Part shown: positions 52,276 to 62,333 of the stretch, piece by piece | How the letters are laid out: each line of letters opens with the position of its first letter | How positions within the stretch are numbered: position 1 is the stretch's first letter | DNA from: Siphonobacter curvatus | GTDB taxonomy: Bacteria > Bacteroidota > Bacteroidia > Cytophagales > Spirosomataceae | Assembly (NCBI RefSeq): GCF_002943425.1 | Contig: NZ_PTRA01000001.1 | Span: forward strand, 806,001-870,000 | DNA: 64,000 bases | Reading direction: 5' to 3' | Made by a program: the position numbers and the translations under genes | Notes under the pieces: model-generated | Told to the model about the DNA's origin: nothing | What the model saw: only the letters and a program-made list of their open reading frames with translations | The model's database searches: none

Positions 52276-53385
52276 TTACCGTACATTCTTCTTCCGATTC
52301 CGTTCGAAATCTTCGAAAATAAACTCACCCAATCCTTTCAGGCTCGAGTAATAGGCCCGGCCATTATTGGTTTCCGTAAACTTGCGAACGAAATCCTGTA
52401 GGTACGGATCGCGGGCGATCATGAACGTGGTAATTGGAATCTTAATCCGGCGACACTGGGCGGCCAGTGTCAGCGTTTTATTCAGGATTTTACGGTCCAG
52501 ACCAAAGCTGTTTTTATAGTAGCGAATGCCTTCTTTCAAACAGGTCGGTTTACCATCCGTAATCATGAAAATCTGCTTGTTTTTATTCTTCCGACGGCGG
52601 AGTAAATCCATCGCCAGTTCCAGTCCGGCTACGGTATTGGTGTGGTACGGACCCACTTCCAGATAGGGCAGATCTTTCACCTGAATCTGCCAGGCGTCGT
52701 TACCGAAAACGATGATGTCGAGCGTATCCTTGGGGTACTTCGTCATAATCAGTTCCGACAGGGCCATGGCTACTTTTTTCGCGGGCGTAATCCGGTCTTC
52801 CCCGTACAGAATCATCGAGTGACTGATGTCGATCATCAATACCGTACTGGTTTGAGCCTTGTATTCGGTATCGACGATTTCCAGGTCATTCTCGGTCATC
52901 ATAAAATCGCCAATGCCATTGTTGATCTGGGCATTCCGAATGGATTCGGTCATAGCGATTTGTTCGAGTGAATCCCCGAACTGGAAGGTCCGGCGATCCG
53001 ACGTTGCTTCATCACCCGTACCCGCGTGCGAAGTCCGGTGATTGCCGCCCGAACGTGATTTTTTGAGTTTCCCGAAAATTTCATCGAGCGACTGTTTCCG
53101 GATGGATTGTTCACCCTTCGGCGTCAGTACCGTTTCGCCCTCGGCGTTTTCTTCGGTGATATACCCTTTCTTTTTCAGGTCTTCGAAGAAATCCCCGATG
53201 CCGTAATTTTCGTCGGTAAGCTTGTATTGTTTGTCGAGTTGCGTCAGCCAGGACATTGCCTGAGCCACGTCGCCACTGGTCATGGTGAGCAGTTGATTAA
53301 AAATATCCAGCAACTGGTCAAACTTGGCCTGCTGGGAATTCTGCTGAATGTCGGGTACAAATTCGGAAAAACGGTGACCGAGCAT
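52276..53385 (-). CDS. VWA-domain protein, likely partner of the MoxR-type ATPase
   Basis: A 369-residue cytoplasmic protein without signal peptide. The C-terminal von Willebrand A domain (about 175-365) has a complete metal-ion-dependent adhesion site: DISHS (near 187-191, DxSxS), the Thr in HTNTVAGLE (near 255) and MITDGKPT (Asp near 280). The N-terminal 170 residues are helical (GIGDFFEDLKKKGYI). It belongs with magnesium-chelatase D-like and CoxE-type proteins that team with MoxR ATPases. The likely partner is at 46.4-47.9 kb. Confidence 0.87.
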   Translation of the reverse strand: MLGHRFSEFVPDIQQNSQQAKFDQLLDIFNQLLTMTSGDVAQAMSWLTQLDKQYKLTDENYGIGDFFEDLKKKGYITEENAEGETVLTPKGEQSIRKQSLDEIFGKLKKSRSGGNHRTSHAGTGDEATSDRRTFQFGDSLEQIAMTESIRNAQINNGIGDFMMTENDLEIVDTEYKAQTSTVLMIDISHSMILYGEDRITPAKKVAMALSELIMTKYPKDTLDIIVFGNDAWQIQVKDLPYLEVGPYHTNTVAGLELAMDLLRRRKNKNKQIFMITDGKPTCLKEGIRYYKNSFGLDRKILNKTLTLAAQCRRIKIPITTFMIARDPYLQDFVRKFTETNNGRAYYSSLKGLGEFIFEDFERNRKKNVR

Positions 53386-53702
53386 AAATGTCTTGGATAA
53401 AAGCGTCAGGCAGAACCTGTCGGCTTAGTTTAGCGAGTAATCAAGGCCTGTAAGCTGATTCATCAGAAACAGGCGGTTTAGAAAAGCGATCCACGTACCA
53501 ACTTGGCCTTTCTACTAATTTAACCCTTTTTTCAGGGATTGAGTTTGTCCAGTGGCTAAAACTTGCTCCCGGCATCCCGCGTAAAAGGTTATCTTTGCGT
53601 GATCCGATTGAGAGATACACATTTATAACGAATAGAAAACGGCGATAGTACGCTCCAAACGATTCGCCGTATCCCCTAAACTAACGGGTTAACTGCTTTA
53701 TT
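53386..53702. other. Divergent intergenic region between VWA and ald genes
   Basis: A 317-base stretch with no gene. It holds the ald promoter (-7 at 53590). On the VWA side I see no exact promoter match. Confidence 0.6.
53590..53597 (+). promoter_or_regulatory. -7 element of the ald gene
   Basis: TATCTTTG followed by C, an exact TAnnTTTG match. CTTG lies 24 bases upstream (53562-53565). Leader about 100 bases. Confidence 0.5.
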
Positions 53703-54935
53703 ATGAGCGTTCCTAAAACACAGCAATCCGGTTTTGAAGCCCTGGCTCAGCAGACGCTTTTGTATCCCCAGGAGCAGCTGGCTCCTATCAAAACCACGCA
53801 GCATTCCTTGCTGATTGGATTGCCCAAAGAAATTTCATTTCTCGATCACCGCATTGCTCTGGTTCCCGAAGCGGTTTCGTTACTGGTTCGGAATGGTCAT
53901 CAGGTGATTCTGGAGAGTGGAGCAGGCGAGGGGGCTCAGTTCAGTGACCACGATTACCGCGAAGCCGGTGCTCGCATCGTCTACTCGCCCGAAGAAGCCT
54001 ACGCCGCCGATGTGATTTTGAAAGTAGAGCCCGCTACGGAAGATGAATACAAATACCTGAAACGCGGCAGTACGCTGATTTCAGCCCTGACGCTTCCCAA
54101 TCGCACGCAGGAGTATTTCGCAGCTCTTAATGAAAAGCAGATCACCGGGATTGCCTTCGAATACATTGAAGACAAATCCGGAGCCATGCCCATCATTCGT
54201 ACCATGAGCGAAATTGCGGGGAGTACCGTGATGATGATTGCCGCCGAATACCTCAGTGGCGTACACGCAGGAAAAGGCATCATCCTGGGTGGCATTACGG
54301 GCGTTCCCCCGACCAAAGTCGTGGTATTGGGAGCGGGTACGGTGGCGGAATACGCAACCCGAATGGCTCTGGGACTGGGGGCTCAGGTACAGGTTTTTGA
54401 CAAAGATATGTACCGTCTACAGCGATTGCGGTACGCGGTGGGGCAGCCCATTTATACCAGTATCATTCACTCCGAGGTGCTGTCCGATGCCATTCAGCGG
54501 GCAGACGTGGTGATTGGAGCGATCCGCAGCGAAGAAGGTCGCAGTCCGATGGTCGTGACGGAAGATATGATTTCTCGGATGCGGCCGAACTCGGTGGTAA
54601 TCGACGTATCCATTGATCAGGGAGGGAATTTTGAAACCTCGGAAATGACCAGTCATAAAAATCCGACTTTTAAGAAACACGGCGTCATTCACTACTGCGT
54701 ACCTAATATTCCAAGTCGCGTGGCCCGCACGGCCAGTATCGCCCTGAGCAACGTATTTACGCCTTTTCTCTTGAAAACGGGCACTTTGGGCGGTATCGAG
54801 GAAATGATGTTCGCCAATAAATGGTTTATGAAAGGGGTGTATGTGCACAACGGTTCGGTAACCAACGCCCACATCGCCCGCCTGTTCAATTTACGCTATA
54901 AAGATTTAGGTCTATTACTAGCCGCGAGAAGATGA
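53703..54935 (+). CDS. ald: Alanine dehydrogenase (AlaDH/PNT family)
   Basis: A 410-residue NAD-dependent enzyme that reversibly deaminates L-alanine to pyruvate and ammonia. After a 35-residue N-terminal extension, the AlaDH/PNT signature begins: IGLPKEISFLDHRIALVPEAV (about 39-59), a substrate Lys (LKVEPATEDEYKYL), MSEIAGSTVMMIAAEYLSG and the Rossmann loop VVVLGAGTVAEYATRMALGLGA (about 204-225). VPNIPSRVARTASIALSN (near 337) is also typical. The long N-terminus is seen in Bacteroidota versions. Proton-translocating transhydrogenase subunit is the alternative, but no beta subunit is encoded nearby. Confidence 0.9.
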   Translation: MSVPKTQQSGFEALAQQTLLYPQEQLAPIKTTQHSLLIGLPKEISFLDHRIALVPEAVSLLVRNGHQVILESGAGEGAQFSDHDYREAGARIVYSPEEAYAADVILKVEPATEDEYKYLKRGSTLISALTLPNRTQEYFAALNEKQITGIAFEYIEDKSGAMPIIRTMSEIAGSTVMMIAAEYLSGVHAGKGIILGGITGVPPTKVVVLGAGTVAEYATRMALGLGAQVQVFDKDMYRLQRLRYAVGQPIYTSIIHSEVLSDAIQRADVVIGAIRSEEGRSPMVVTEDMISRMRPNSVVIDVSIDQGGNFETSEMTSHKNPTFKKHGVIHYCVPNIPSRVARTASIALSNVFTPFLLKTGTLGGIEEMMFANKWFMKGVYVHNGSVTNAHIARLFNLRYKDLGLLLAARR

Positions 54936-54937
54936 GT

Positions 54938-55100
54938 TTAGTGGACAGTTTACAGTTGTCTGTTTTCAGTTAAAAATATGTAAGTTACTGGAAGTGAAGG
55001 CAACAGCGAGAACAGTGAACAATTGTCTGTTTTAGTTAGTGATCTGGAATGCATTATTTGCTGAACAGGAAAACTGTAAACCGCAAACGGAAAACTAAAA
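54938..55100. repeat. Low-complexity inverted-repeat spacer (ACAGTTT type)
   Basis: A left arm at 54938-54970 (TTTAGTGGACAGTTTACAGT...) is roughly complementary to 55064-55100 (...GGAAAACTGTAAACC...GAAAACTAAA), with further CAGTGAACA and TGTCTGTTTT units between. It resembles the G/T-rich spacers beside rhaM in style but not in sequence. Confidence 0.55.
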
Positions 55101-55103
55101 GAA

Positions 55104-55505
55104 ATGATCGACGAACCCGAAGCACTATCCAATGCCCCCAATTCGCCGGAATTGAGCGGGAAATACCTCGGCATGATTACGGCCGACTTTGTGAAAGTAT
55201 CCGAATTTATTCAGGAAGCCGCCCACCAGATCCGGCAGCGGGGCTTTTCTAATTATCCTATTTTTGTGGCTTGTCAGCAGCCGCAACCGCTTGGTTCGGT
55301 GTTGATTGGTCGGGGAGAAATGAACGATAACCAGTGGTACTACTCGGCTACGTTTCTCGAAGAATTCCTCCAGCGGGAAATCATCGGGGAAGATGGCGAG
55401 GAGCTTTTCAAGGAAAGCTACAAAGACCCCGCCGAGTACGCCTGTTTGTTCATTATTGACTCCGATTTCACCAAGTTCATTTTCGTTCCGTATCCCGAAG
55501 ATTAG
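55104..55505 (+). CDS. Conserved-looking hypothetical cytoplasmic protein
   Basis: A 133-residue acidic protein with no signal peptide, membrane segment or motif that I recognise. It reads as a compact alpha/beta domain: FVKVSEFIQEAAHQIRQRGF helix (about 29-48), NYPIFVACQQPQPLGSVLIGRGE strands (about 50-72), YYSATFLEEFLQREII and a C-terminal YACLFIIDSDFTKFIFVPYPED. It is flanked by a repeat spacer and a terminator, so it is a single-gene unit. Codon use and length argue that it is real. Confidence 0.75.
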   Translation: MIDEPEALSNAPNSPELSGKYLGMITADFVKVSEFIQEAAHQIRQRGFSNYPIFVACQQPQPLGSVLIGRGEMNDNQWYYSATFLEEFLQREIIGEDGEELFKESYKDPAEYACLFIIDSDFTKFIFVPYPED

Positions 55506-55526
55506 GCAACAGAATACCAAAGCTAG

Positions 55527-55558
55527 CGGCCCGATGAATCATTCGTCGGGCCGTTTTT
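55527..55558 (+). terminator. Bidirectional terminator
   Basis: CGGCCCGA / TCGGGCCG stem with additional AAT/ATT pairing and TTTTT, between convergent genes. Confidence 0.85.
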
Positions 55559-55564
55559 GTTGAG

Positions 55565-56701
55565 TCAAAGGCTGGCCGACAACGCTTCCGTCAGGGCTTC
55601 CAGATCCGCCGCTTCGTTGTAAACGTGCGTCGCAATACGAAGGGTAGTCCCCCGCGTGGAAATGTATACCTGATGGCGTTCCAGCTCCGTCCGCAAACGG
55701 TTCATATCCAGCCCTTCGTGACGTAGTCCGAACAGGTGGGAGCTTCGATACGCCTCTGCTTCAATCCAGAAACCCAGTTCCTGCCAGTGGGGCACGTGCG
55801 GACGAACCAACGCCTCACTGTACGCCTGCACGGCTTCGGGCGTCCAGGCCAGGATTTGCTCCAGAGCCGTCGCCAGCATCGGTATCTGGATGAAATTGCT
55901 TTGTTCCCCCATGGAATAACGACTAGCTCCGGGCCGGAATTCTGTCGTATAGGCCATCAGTAAGCGGAAATTATCACTGCCTTTGCGATTAATCCAGCTT
56001 TGTTCAATGGAGCGACCTTCGTCAAAGGCGGGACCGAAATACGCCAGTCCCATCCCGTATGTACCCAGCAGCCATTTGTAGCCGCCGACGATCAGAGCAT
56101 CCACCGATACCTCAGTCAGATCAAGTGGCAGAGCTCCCACGGCCTGCGTACCATCGAGTACAAAACGGGTACCCGTTTCCCGACAGCGTTTGCTGAGAGC
56201 TTCGATGTCAAATCGCGTTCCGTCCGACCAGTGTATCGGAGCGATCATCAGTAAAGCGGTTTCTTCGCTGATGGCATTTAAAACGGCTTCGTTCCAGCTT
56301 TTACCGTCGCCCGTGCGGTTAATCGTTTTTAGAGAAATGGCCTGTGTTTGGCAAACTTCTTCCCAGGCGTATACATCCGAGGGGAACTCATCGGCTACCA
56401 ATAAGATGTGCTGACCGGGCCGGGCGTTTAGGTTCTTTGCCACAATTGCCATTCCGTACGAAACCGAAGGGATAATGGCGACGCGTTCGTACGGAACGTG
56501 TACCAATTGTCCAAACAGTTGCCGGACGCGGTCCACATCCGTAAAGTAATCTTCCTGGTGAATCGTGTGGGGTTGCGATTTGCGTAACAATCCCTGGATA
56601 CCCGCTTCTTCGACGCTTTTAAGCAGGGGAGACATGGATGCTCCGTTGAGGTAATGAATGGCTTCGGGGAGCGAAAAAAGAGGTTTCTGGCAGGTAAGCA
56701 T
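55565..56701 (-). CDS. Aminotransferase class V (cysteine-desulfurase-like) PLP enzyme
   Basis: A 378-residue protein counted from ATG 56701 (MLTCQKPLFSLPEAIHYLNGAS); the reading from 56833 adds 44 unlike residues. Fold-type I PLP features are YLNGASMSP (about 16-24), DGTQAVGALPLDL (Asp contacting PLP, about 184-196) and the cofactor Lys in GGYKWLLGTYGMG (about 208-220). The family includes cysteine desulfurases, kynureninase-like enzymes and isopenicillin-N epimerases. The active-site Cys loop of SufS is not evident, so the reaction is not assigned. Confidence 0.85.
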   Translation of the reverse strand: MLTCQKPLFSLPEAIHYLNGASMSPLLKSVEEAGIQGLLRKSQPHTIHQEDYFTDVDRVRQLFGQLVHVPYERVAIIPSVSYGMAIVAKNLNARPGQHILLVADEFPSDVYAWEEVCQTQAISLKTINRTGDGKSWNEAVLNAISEETALLMIAPIHWSDGTRFDIEALSKRCRETGTRFVLDGTQAVGALPLDLTEVSVDALIVGGYKWLLGTYGMGLAYFGPAFDEGRSIEQSWINRKGSDNFRLLMAYTTEFRPGASRYSMGEQSNFIQIPMLATALEQILAWTPEAVQAYSEALVRPHVPHWQELGFWIEAEAYRSSHLFGLRHEGLDMNRLRTELERHQVYISTRGTTLRIATHVYNEAADLEALTEALSASL

Positions 56702-56951
56702 GGAAGAAAGAAGTTGGTAGATGTTAACGGATGAGTGGACGTTTTGGCCTTCACTTTCCGGAAAAGTCCTGCTCAAACTTAGTAAACGGCCGAGGAATTC
56801 CGACTTTCTTTTTTCAGCTTCAAAAAATCGCAAAAAAGGGCTGAATTATTTGTGATTTTCTTTGGAAAAAGCACGGTTTTATGGTAAAAAAATTGTATTT
56901 TTACCAAGTTTATTTCGAAAGGTGAGGCGAGTTTTATTGTTTGCCCAGTAG

Positions 56952-58949
<1,998 letters not shown>

Positions 58950-58974
58950 CGATTTGATTTGGCAATAGTTACGG

Positions 58975-59005
58975 GTGGTGGGTGTAAACACCCGCCACTT
59001 TTTTT
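58975..59005 (+). terminator. Terminator of gyrB
   Basis: GTGGTGGGTGT / ACACCCGCCAC (one G-U pair) with an AA loop and seven T. Confidence 0.9.
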
Positions 59006-59017
59006 ATGAAAATTTGG

Positions 59018-59071
59018 GTAGGCAACGCCTACTCGTTTTTAGATGCTCATTAGTCGGTAGGTACGACCTAC
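59018..59071. repeat. Pair of related GTAGG hairpins after gyrB
   Basis: GTAGGCAACGCCTAC (59018-59032) and GTAGGTACGACCTAC (59057-59071), each a 6-bp-arm palindrome around a 3-base loop, separated by 24 bases. Looks like a palindromic dispersed unit. Confidence 0.65.
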
Positions 59072-59088
59072 GTAAAATGCGATCCCGT

Positions 59089-59307
59089 ATGACATTCGAT
59101 TTCAAATCATATCACATCCGTTCCATCAACGCCAGTGATGAAGAACGAGCCGTTATTAATCAGGAATTGAAAGATTTGTACGCTTCCCTTTCTGCGGAAG
59201 ATAAGGCCATTTTTAACGAACAATTGCAGACTTTTCTGGTTAAGGAGATGGCTAACATTGGGTCGGAATACGCAGCAATAAAATCCCAGTTAAATAATAA
59301 TAACTAG
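59089..59307 (+). CDS. Small hypothetical protein
   Basis: A 72-residue charged protein counted from ATG 59089 (MTFDFKSYHIRSINASDEE). An ATG at 59077 is possible; earlier in-frame starts would run through the hairpin pair. It is mostly helical (ERAVINQELKDLYASLSAEDKAIFNEQLQTFLVKEMANI) with an Asn-rich tail, and has no signal peptide. Not recognised. It resembles small helical proteins common beside housekeeping genes in Cytophagales. Confidence 0.65.
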   Translation: MTFDFKSYHIRSINASDEERAVINQELKDLYASLSAEDKAIFNEQLQTFLVKEMANIGSEYAAIKSQLNNNN

Positions 59308-59378
59308 GGTTATGATCGTTTTTTGTAACGAAGGTCTGACCGGATGGTCTGGTTATTTAACAAAACCATAATCGAATA

Positions 59379-59408
59379 TTCGTCCGGCTCAGCGATAAAA
59401 TAGGTTTG
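59379..59408 (+). promoter_or_regulatory. Promoter of ppk1
   Basis: TTCG (59379-59382), 18-base spacer, TAGGTTTG (59401-59408). The -7 box is exact. The expected transcript start (about 59415) lies after a GTG at 59413, which supports the ATG at 59512 as the ppk1 start. Confidence 0.5.
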
Positions 59409-59511
59409 TTTTGTGTCGAGAAGAAACTCAATATATCACCGTTTATCGAAAGGCTCGCGGACCTCGGGCCTTTTGTCGTTATTTCGACGGCTGATTCGTT
59501 TTCGTACCTTT

Positions 59512-61650
59512 ATGGAAGATCAGAAGCGTCTGGCACGTAGCCAGGAAAAAGTTAGTTCAACCATTGAACAATCCCCGTACCTCAGCCGCGATTTGAGCTG
59601 GCTGGCCTTCAACGAACGGGTACTCGACCAGGCTCGCAATCCACAGCGAACCTTATTTGACCGACTTAAATTTCTAGCGATTACGGCTTCCAACCTGGAT
59701 GAATTTTTTTCCATCCGTTTGGGAAGTTTATATAACTACCTGGATTACAAGAAAGAACGGATCGATTATTCCGGCTTACGGGAATGGCCCTTCCGGCAAA
59801 CGCTGCTGACGATGAGTCAGCAGTTTTACGAAGAGCGTAATCGGATTTTCCGGGAAGAGCTGTTACCGCTATTCCCCGAAAATGAACTACGTCTGGCGAG
59901 TTGGAGCGACCTAACGGAAGGAGAAGCGGCGGCGGCCATTGGGCACTTTGACCGCACCATTTTTCCGATGCTGACGCCCATGGTGTACGATCAGACGCAC
60001 ACCTTCCCCAGCCTGATTCCGCGTACGCTGACGTTTGCTGTGGTAACGAAAAACCCGAATGTAACCAAGAAAGATCAGGCTGAGAAAAAGCTGTCATTCA
60101 TTCAGATTCCACAAAACCTGCCGCGTTTCTTTGTTATCGATCGGGTGGAAGAAGTCGTATTTCTGCCGATGGAAGAAATCGTGCGGCATGAGATCCACAA
60201 GCTGTACCGCAACATCGAGATTCTGAACGTTAGTCTGTTACGGATTATCCGGAATGGAGACTTTTCGGTCGATGACATTGACGATGTCGAAGACGATATC
60301 GTGGACGAGATTCGGCAAAAAGTGAAAAACCGTCGTCTGGGCCGCGTAGTGAAAGTGGCCGTGGAACCCAATTGTTCGGAATGGGTGATTAACATCCTGA
60401 AGAAAAAATGGGAAATCGACGATCTGAATATTTTCTACGCGGATCAGCTCATCGACTTTACTTCCATGTGGCAGATTATTCGTCACCCGGAATTTCGCGA
60501 TGAACTTCCCAAATCTCCATCGCCCGTACCGGCTTTGGGGCTGCCTCGTGGACCGATTGACGACATCTTTTCCGTCATACGGGAACGGGACATTTTTCTT
60601 CACCACCCCTATAATAACTTTGAAGCGGTATTACAACTGCTCGAACAGGCTGCTGAAGATCCGAACGTACTCAGTATCAAGCTGACCGTTTACCGCGTCG
60701 CGAAAAATTCCCGCGTGACGGCTGCTTTGCTCAAAGCCGCAGAAAACGGTAAAAACGTAGCCGTGCTCTTCGAAGTAAAGGCTCGTTTTGACGAAGAAAA
60801 TAACATTCGCGAAGCCGAACGCCTGCAAAAGGCGGGTTGCTTCGTGATCTATGGTATTGGTCGGTTCAAGACGCATACTAAGCTGTTGTTGATTGTACGG
60901 GCCGAGGGGGATGGCGTGAAACGCTACGCCCACTTGTCGAGTGGAAACTATAATGAAGATACGGCTAAGCTGTACACGGACGTTGGGTTGCTGACGGCCA
61001 ATGAAGTGTACACGAGTGATGTGGCGGAGTTTTTCAACGTAATTACGGGTCACTCCTTACCCAGCAGTTACCAGAACTTGATTACGGCTCCGGGCGACAT
61101 GCGGAATAACCTCATCGAATTGATCCGAGCCGAAGCCGCGAATGCTAAGGAAGGGAAACCTTCGGGAATTTGTCTGAAGATTAACTCGCTGGAAGACCGC
61201 GAAACCATCGACGAGCTGTACCTGGCTTCTCAGGCGGGCGTCCCCATCAAATTGATCGTACGCGGCATTTGCTGTTTGCGTCCAGGTCGGGAAGGACTGT
61301 CTGAAAACATTACCGTACGCTCGATTGTTGGCGATTTCCTGGAGCACACGCGGTTATTCTACTTCCATAACGAAGGCGAACCCAAAATCTATGGCGGAAG
61401 TGCTGACCTGATGGTACGGAGCTTTGATAAACGGATCGAATCCCTGTTTTTACTGGTGAATCCGAAAGTACAACAACAGGCGGTACAGATTCTGGAGTAC
61501 AATATGAAGGATAACGTCAATGCGTATACGCTCAAAGAAGACGGTACGTACGCGAAATGCCCACGGAAGGCCGACGAAGAGGTTTTCAATATTCATGAGA
61601 AGTTCTTCGAGGTGACCGAAGCCAGTCTGCCGGAAGCACAAGTGTTTTAA
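59512..61650 (+). CDS. ppk1: Polyphosphate kinase 1
   Basis: A 712-residue enzyme that reversibly polymerises the gamma-phosphate of ATP into polyphosphate. Four family domains are visible: N (YLSRDLSWLAFNERVLDQA, about 20-38), head (FPSLIPRTLTFAVV near 165), C1 (DIFLHHPYNNFEAVLQLLEQAAEDPNVLSIKLTVYR near 362-397) and C2. The autophosphorylated His lies in FKTHTKLLLIVR (near 453), followed by AHLSSGNYNEDTAKLYTD. C2 has IVRGICCLRPG near 585. Membrane-associated in other species. Flanked by its own promoter and terminator. Confidence 0.97.
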   Translation: MEDQKRLARSQEKVSSTIEQSPYLSRDLSWLAFNERVLDQARNPQRTLFDRLKFLAITASNLDEFFSIRLGSLYNYLDYKKERIDYSGLREWPFRQTLLTMSQQFYEERNRIFREELLPLFPENELRLASWSDLTEGEAAAAIGHFDRTIFPMLTPMVYDQTHTFPSLIPRTLTFAVVTKNPNVTKKDQAEKKLSFIQIPQNLPRFFVIDRVEEVVFLPMEEIVRHEIHKLYRNIEILNVSLLRIIRNGDFSVDDIDDVEDDIVDEIRQKVKNRRLGRVVKVAVEPNCSEWVINILKKKWEIDDLNIFYADQLIDFTSMWQIIRHPEFRDELPKSPSPVPALGLPRGPIDDIFSVIRERDIFLHHPYNNFEAVLQLLEQAAEDPNVLSIKLTVYRVAKNSRVTAALLKAAENGKNVAVLFEVKARFDEENNIREAERLQKAGCFVIYGIGRFKTHTKLLLIVRAEGDGVKRYAHLSSGNYNEDTAKLYTDVGLLTANEVYTSDVAEFFNVITGHSLPSSYQNLITAPGDMRNNLIELIRAEAANAKEGKPSGICLKINSLEDRETIDELYLASQAGVPIKLIVRGICCLRPGREGLSENITVRSIVGDFLEHTRLFYFHNEGEPKIYGGSADLMVRSFDKRIESLFLLVNPKVQQQAVQILEYNMKDNVNAYTLKEDGTYAKCPRKADEEVFNIHEKFFEVTEASLPEAQVF

Positions 61651-61663
61651 GCGAGTATCGTTC

Positions 61664-61719
61664 AAAAGCGGTGAAGAGGTTTTTGTATCCTGGGTACAAA
61701 ACAATCTTCACCGCTTTTT
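61664..61719 (+). terminator. Terminator of ppk1
   Basis: Fourteen-bp stem AAAAGCGGTGAAGA / TCTTCACCGCTTTT with an inner TGTA/TACA stem and a T-run. Confidence 0.85.
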
Positions 61720-61787
61720 AGTATCAAAAGAAATCCGTTTGTACTTCGGAAAACGACGACCAACTCTTATCAGACCGCTGATTAGCT

Positions 61788-62333
61788 ATGCGTTATTTCA
61801 TTGCCTTCTTTCTGGGATGTATTGCCATTACTACGCAGGCCCAAAATATTCGCTATTCGTATGTGGCCCGACCTGACTCGGTGCTGAACATTCTGGTATC
61901 CCAACGGCAGGGCCTGTACAAGCAATGGGCTCAGGATCAGCAGGAGCGAAACGCTTTTTTCGGTGGCCAATCCAAGAAAGACCTACGAAATATCATCACT
62001 ACGCTGGAGCAAATTCTGAATAAAGACAATGAAATTCTTACCGAGCTGAATCGGATGAAACAGGCCGAAGTGACGGAACTTCGCCGTAAAAACTCCGACG
62101 TCTCCAAACGCGTCAATTCGTACCTCGACGAAAGCGGAGCGCTCATGGAAGAAAATAAGCAGTTGCGGTCGCAGGCCGAGCGTAATCGAAAACGGGTAGA
62201 AGCACTGGAGAACCAGTCCAACTACCCGTTTCAGATTGCGATTTGTCTGTTGATTGCCTCGTGGGTCTTGTTCTTTTTCCTCCGTCGAAAAAAGTCTACT
62301 GCGGAGCCGCAGCGGAACTCTGATTTACGATAG
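61788..62333 (+). CDS. Exported coiled-coil protein with C-terminal membrane anchor
   Basis: A 181-residue protein: signal peptide 1 to about 18 (TTQAQ), a periplasmic segment, a long coiled coil (about 60-145; TLEQILNKDNEILTELNRMKQAEVTELRR and following heptads), one membrane helix (about 148-166, FQIAICLLIASWVLFFFL) and a short RRKKS basic tail in the cytoplasm. No family recognised. The layout suggests a scaffold or spacer in the envelope. Its last 38 bases overlap the convergent lipoprotein gene. Confidence 0.75.
   Translation: MRYFIAFFLGCIAITTQAQNIRYSYVARPDSVLNILVSQRQGLYKQWAQDQQERNAFFGGQSKKDLRNIITTLEQILNKDNEILTELNRMKQAEVTELRRKNSDVSKRVNSYLDESGALMEENKQLRSQAERNRKRVEALENQSNYPFQIAICLLIASWVLFFFLRRKKSTAEPQRNSDLR

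Noticed and set aside
58975-59088. Longer N-terminus for the small gene after gyrB
   Set aside because: It would translate the gyrB terminator and both GTAGG hairpins; ATG 59089 gives a clean helical protein.
59413-59511. Upstream GTG start giving a 745-aa Ppk1
   Set aside because: The GTG lies at or before the predicted transcript start; the extra 33 residues are Arg/Ser-rich and unlike the family N-domain.
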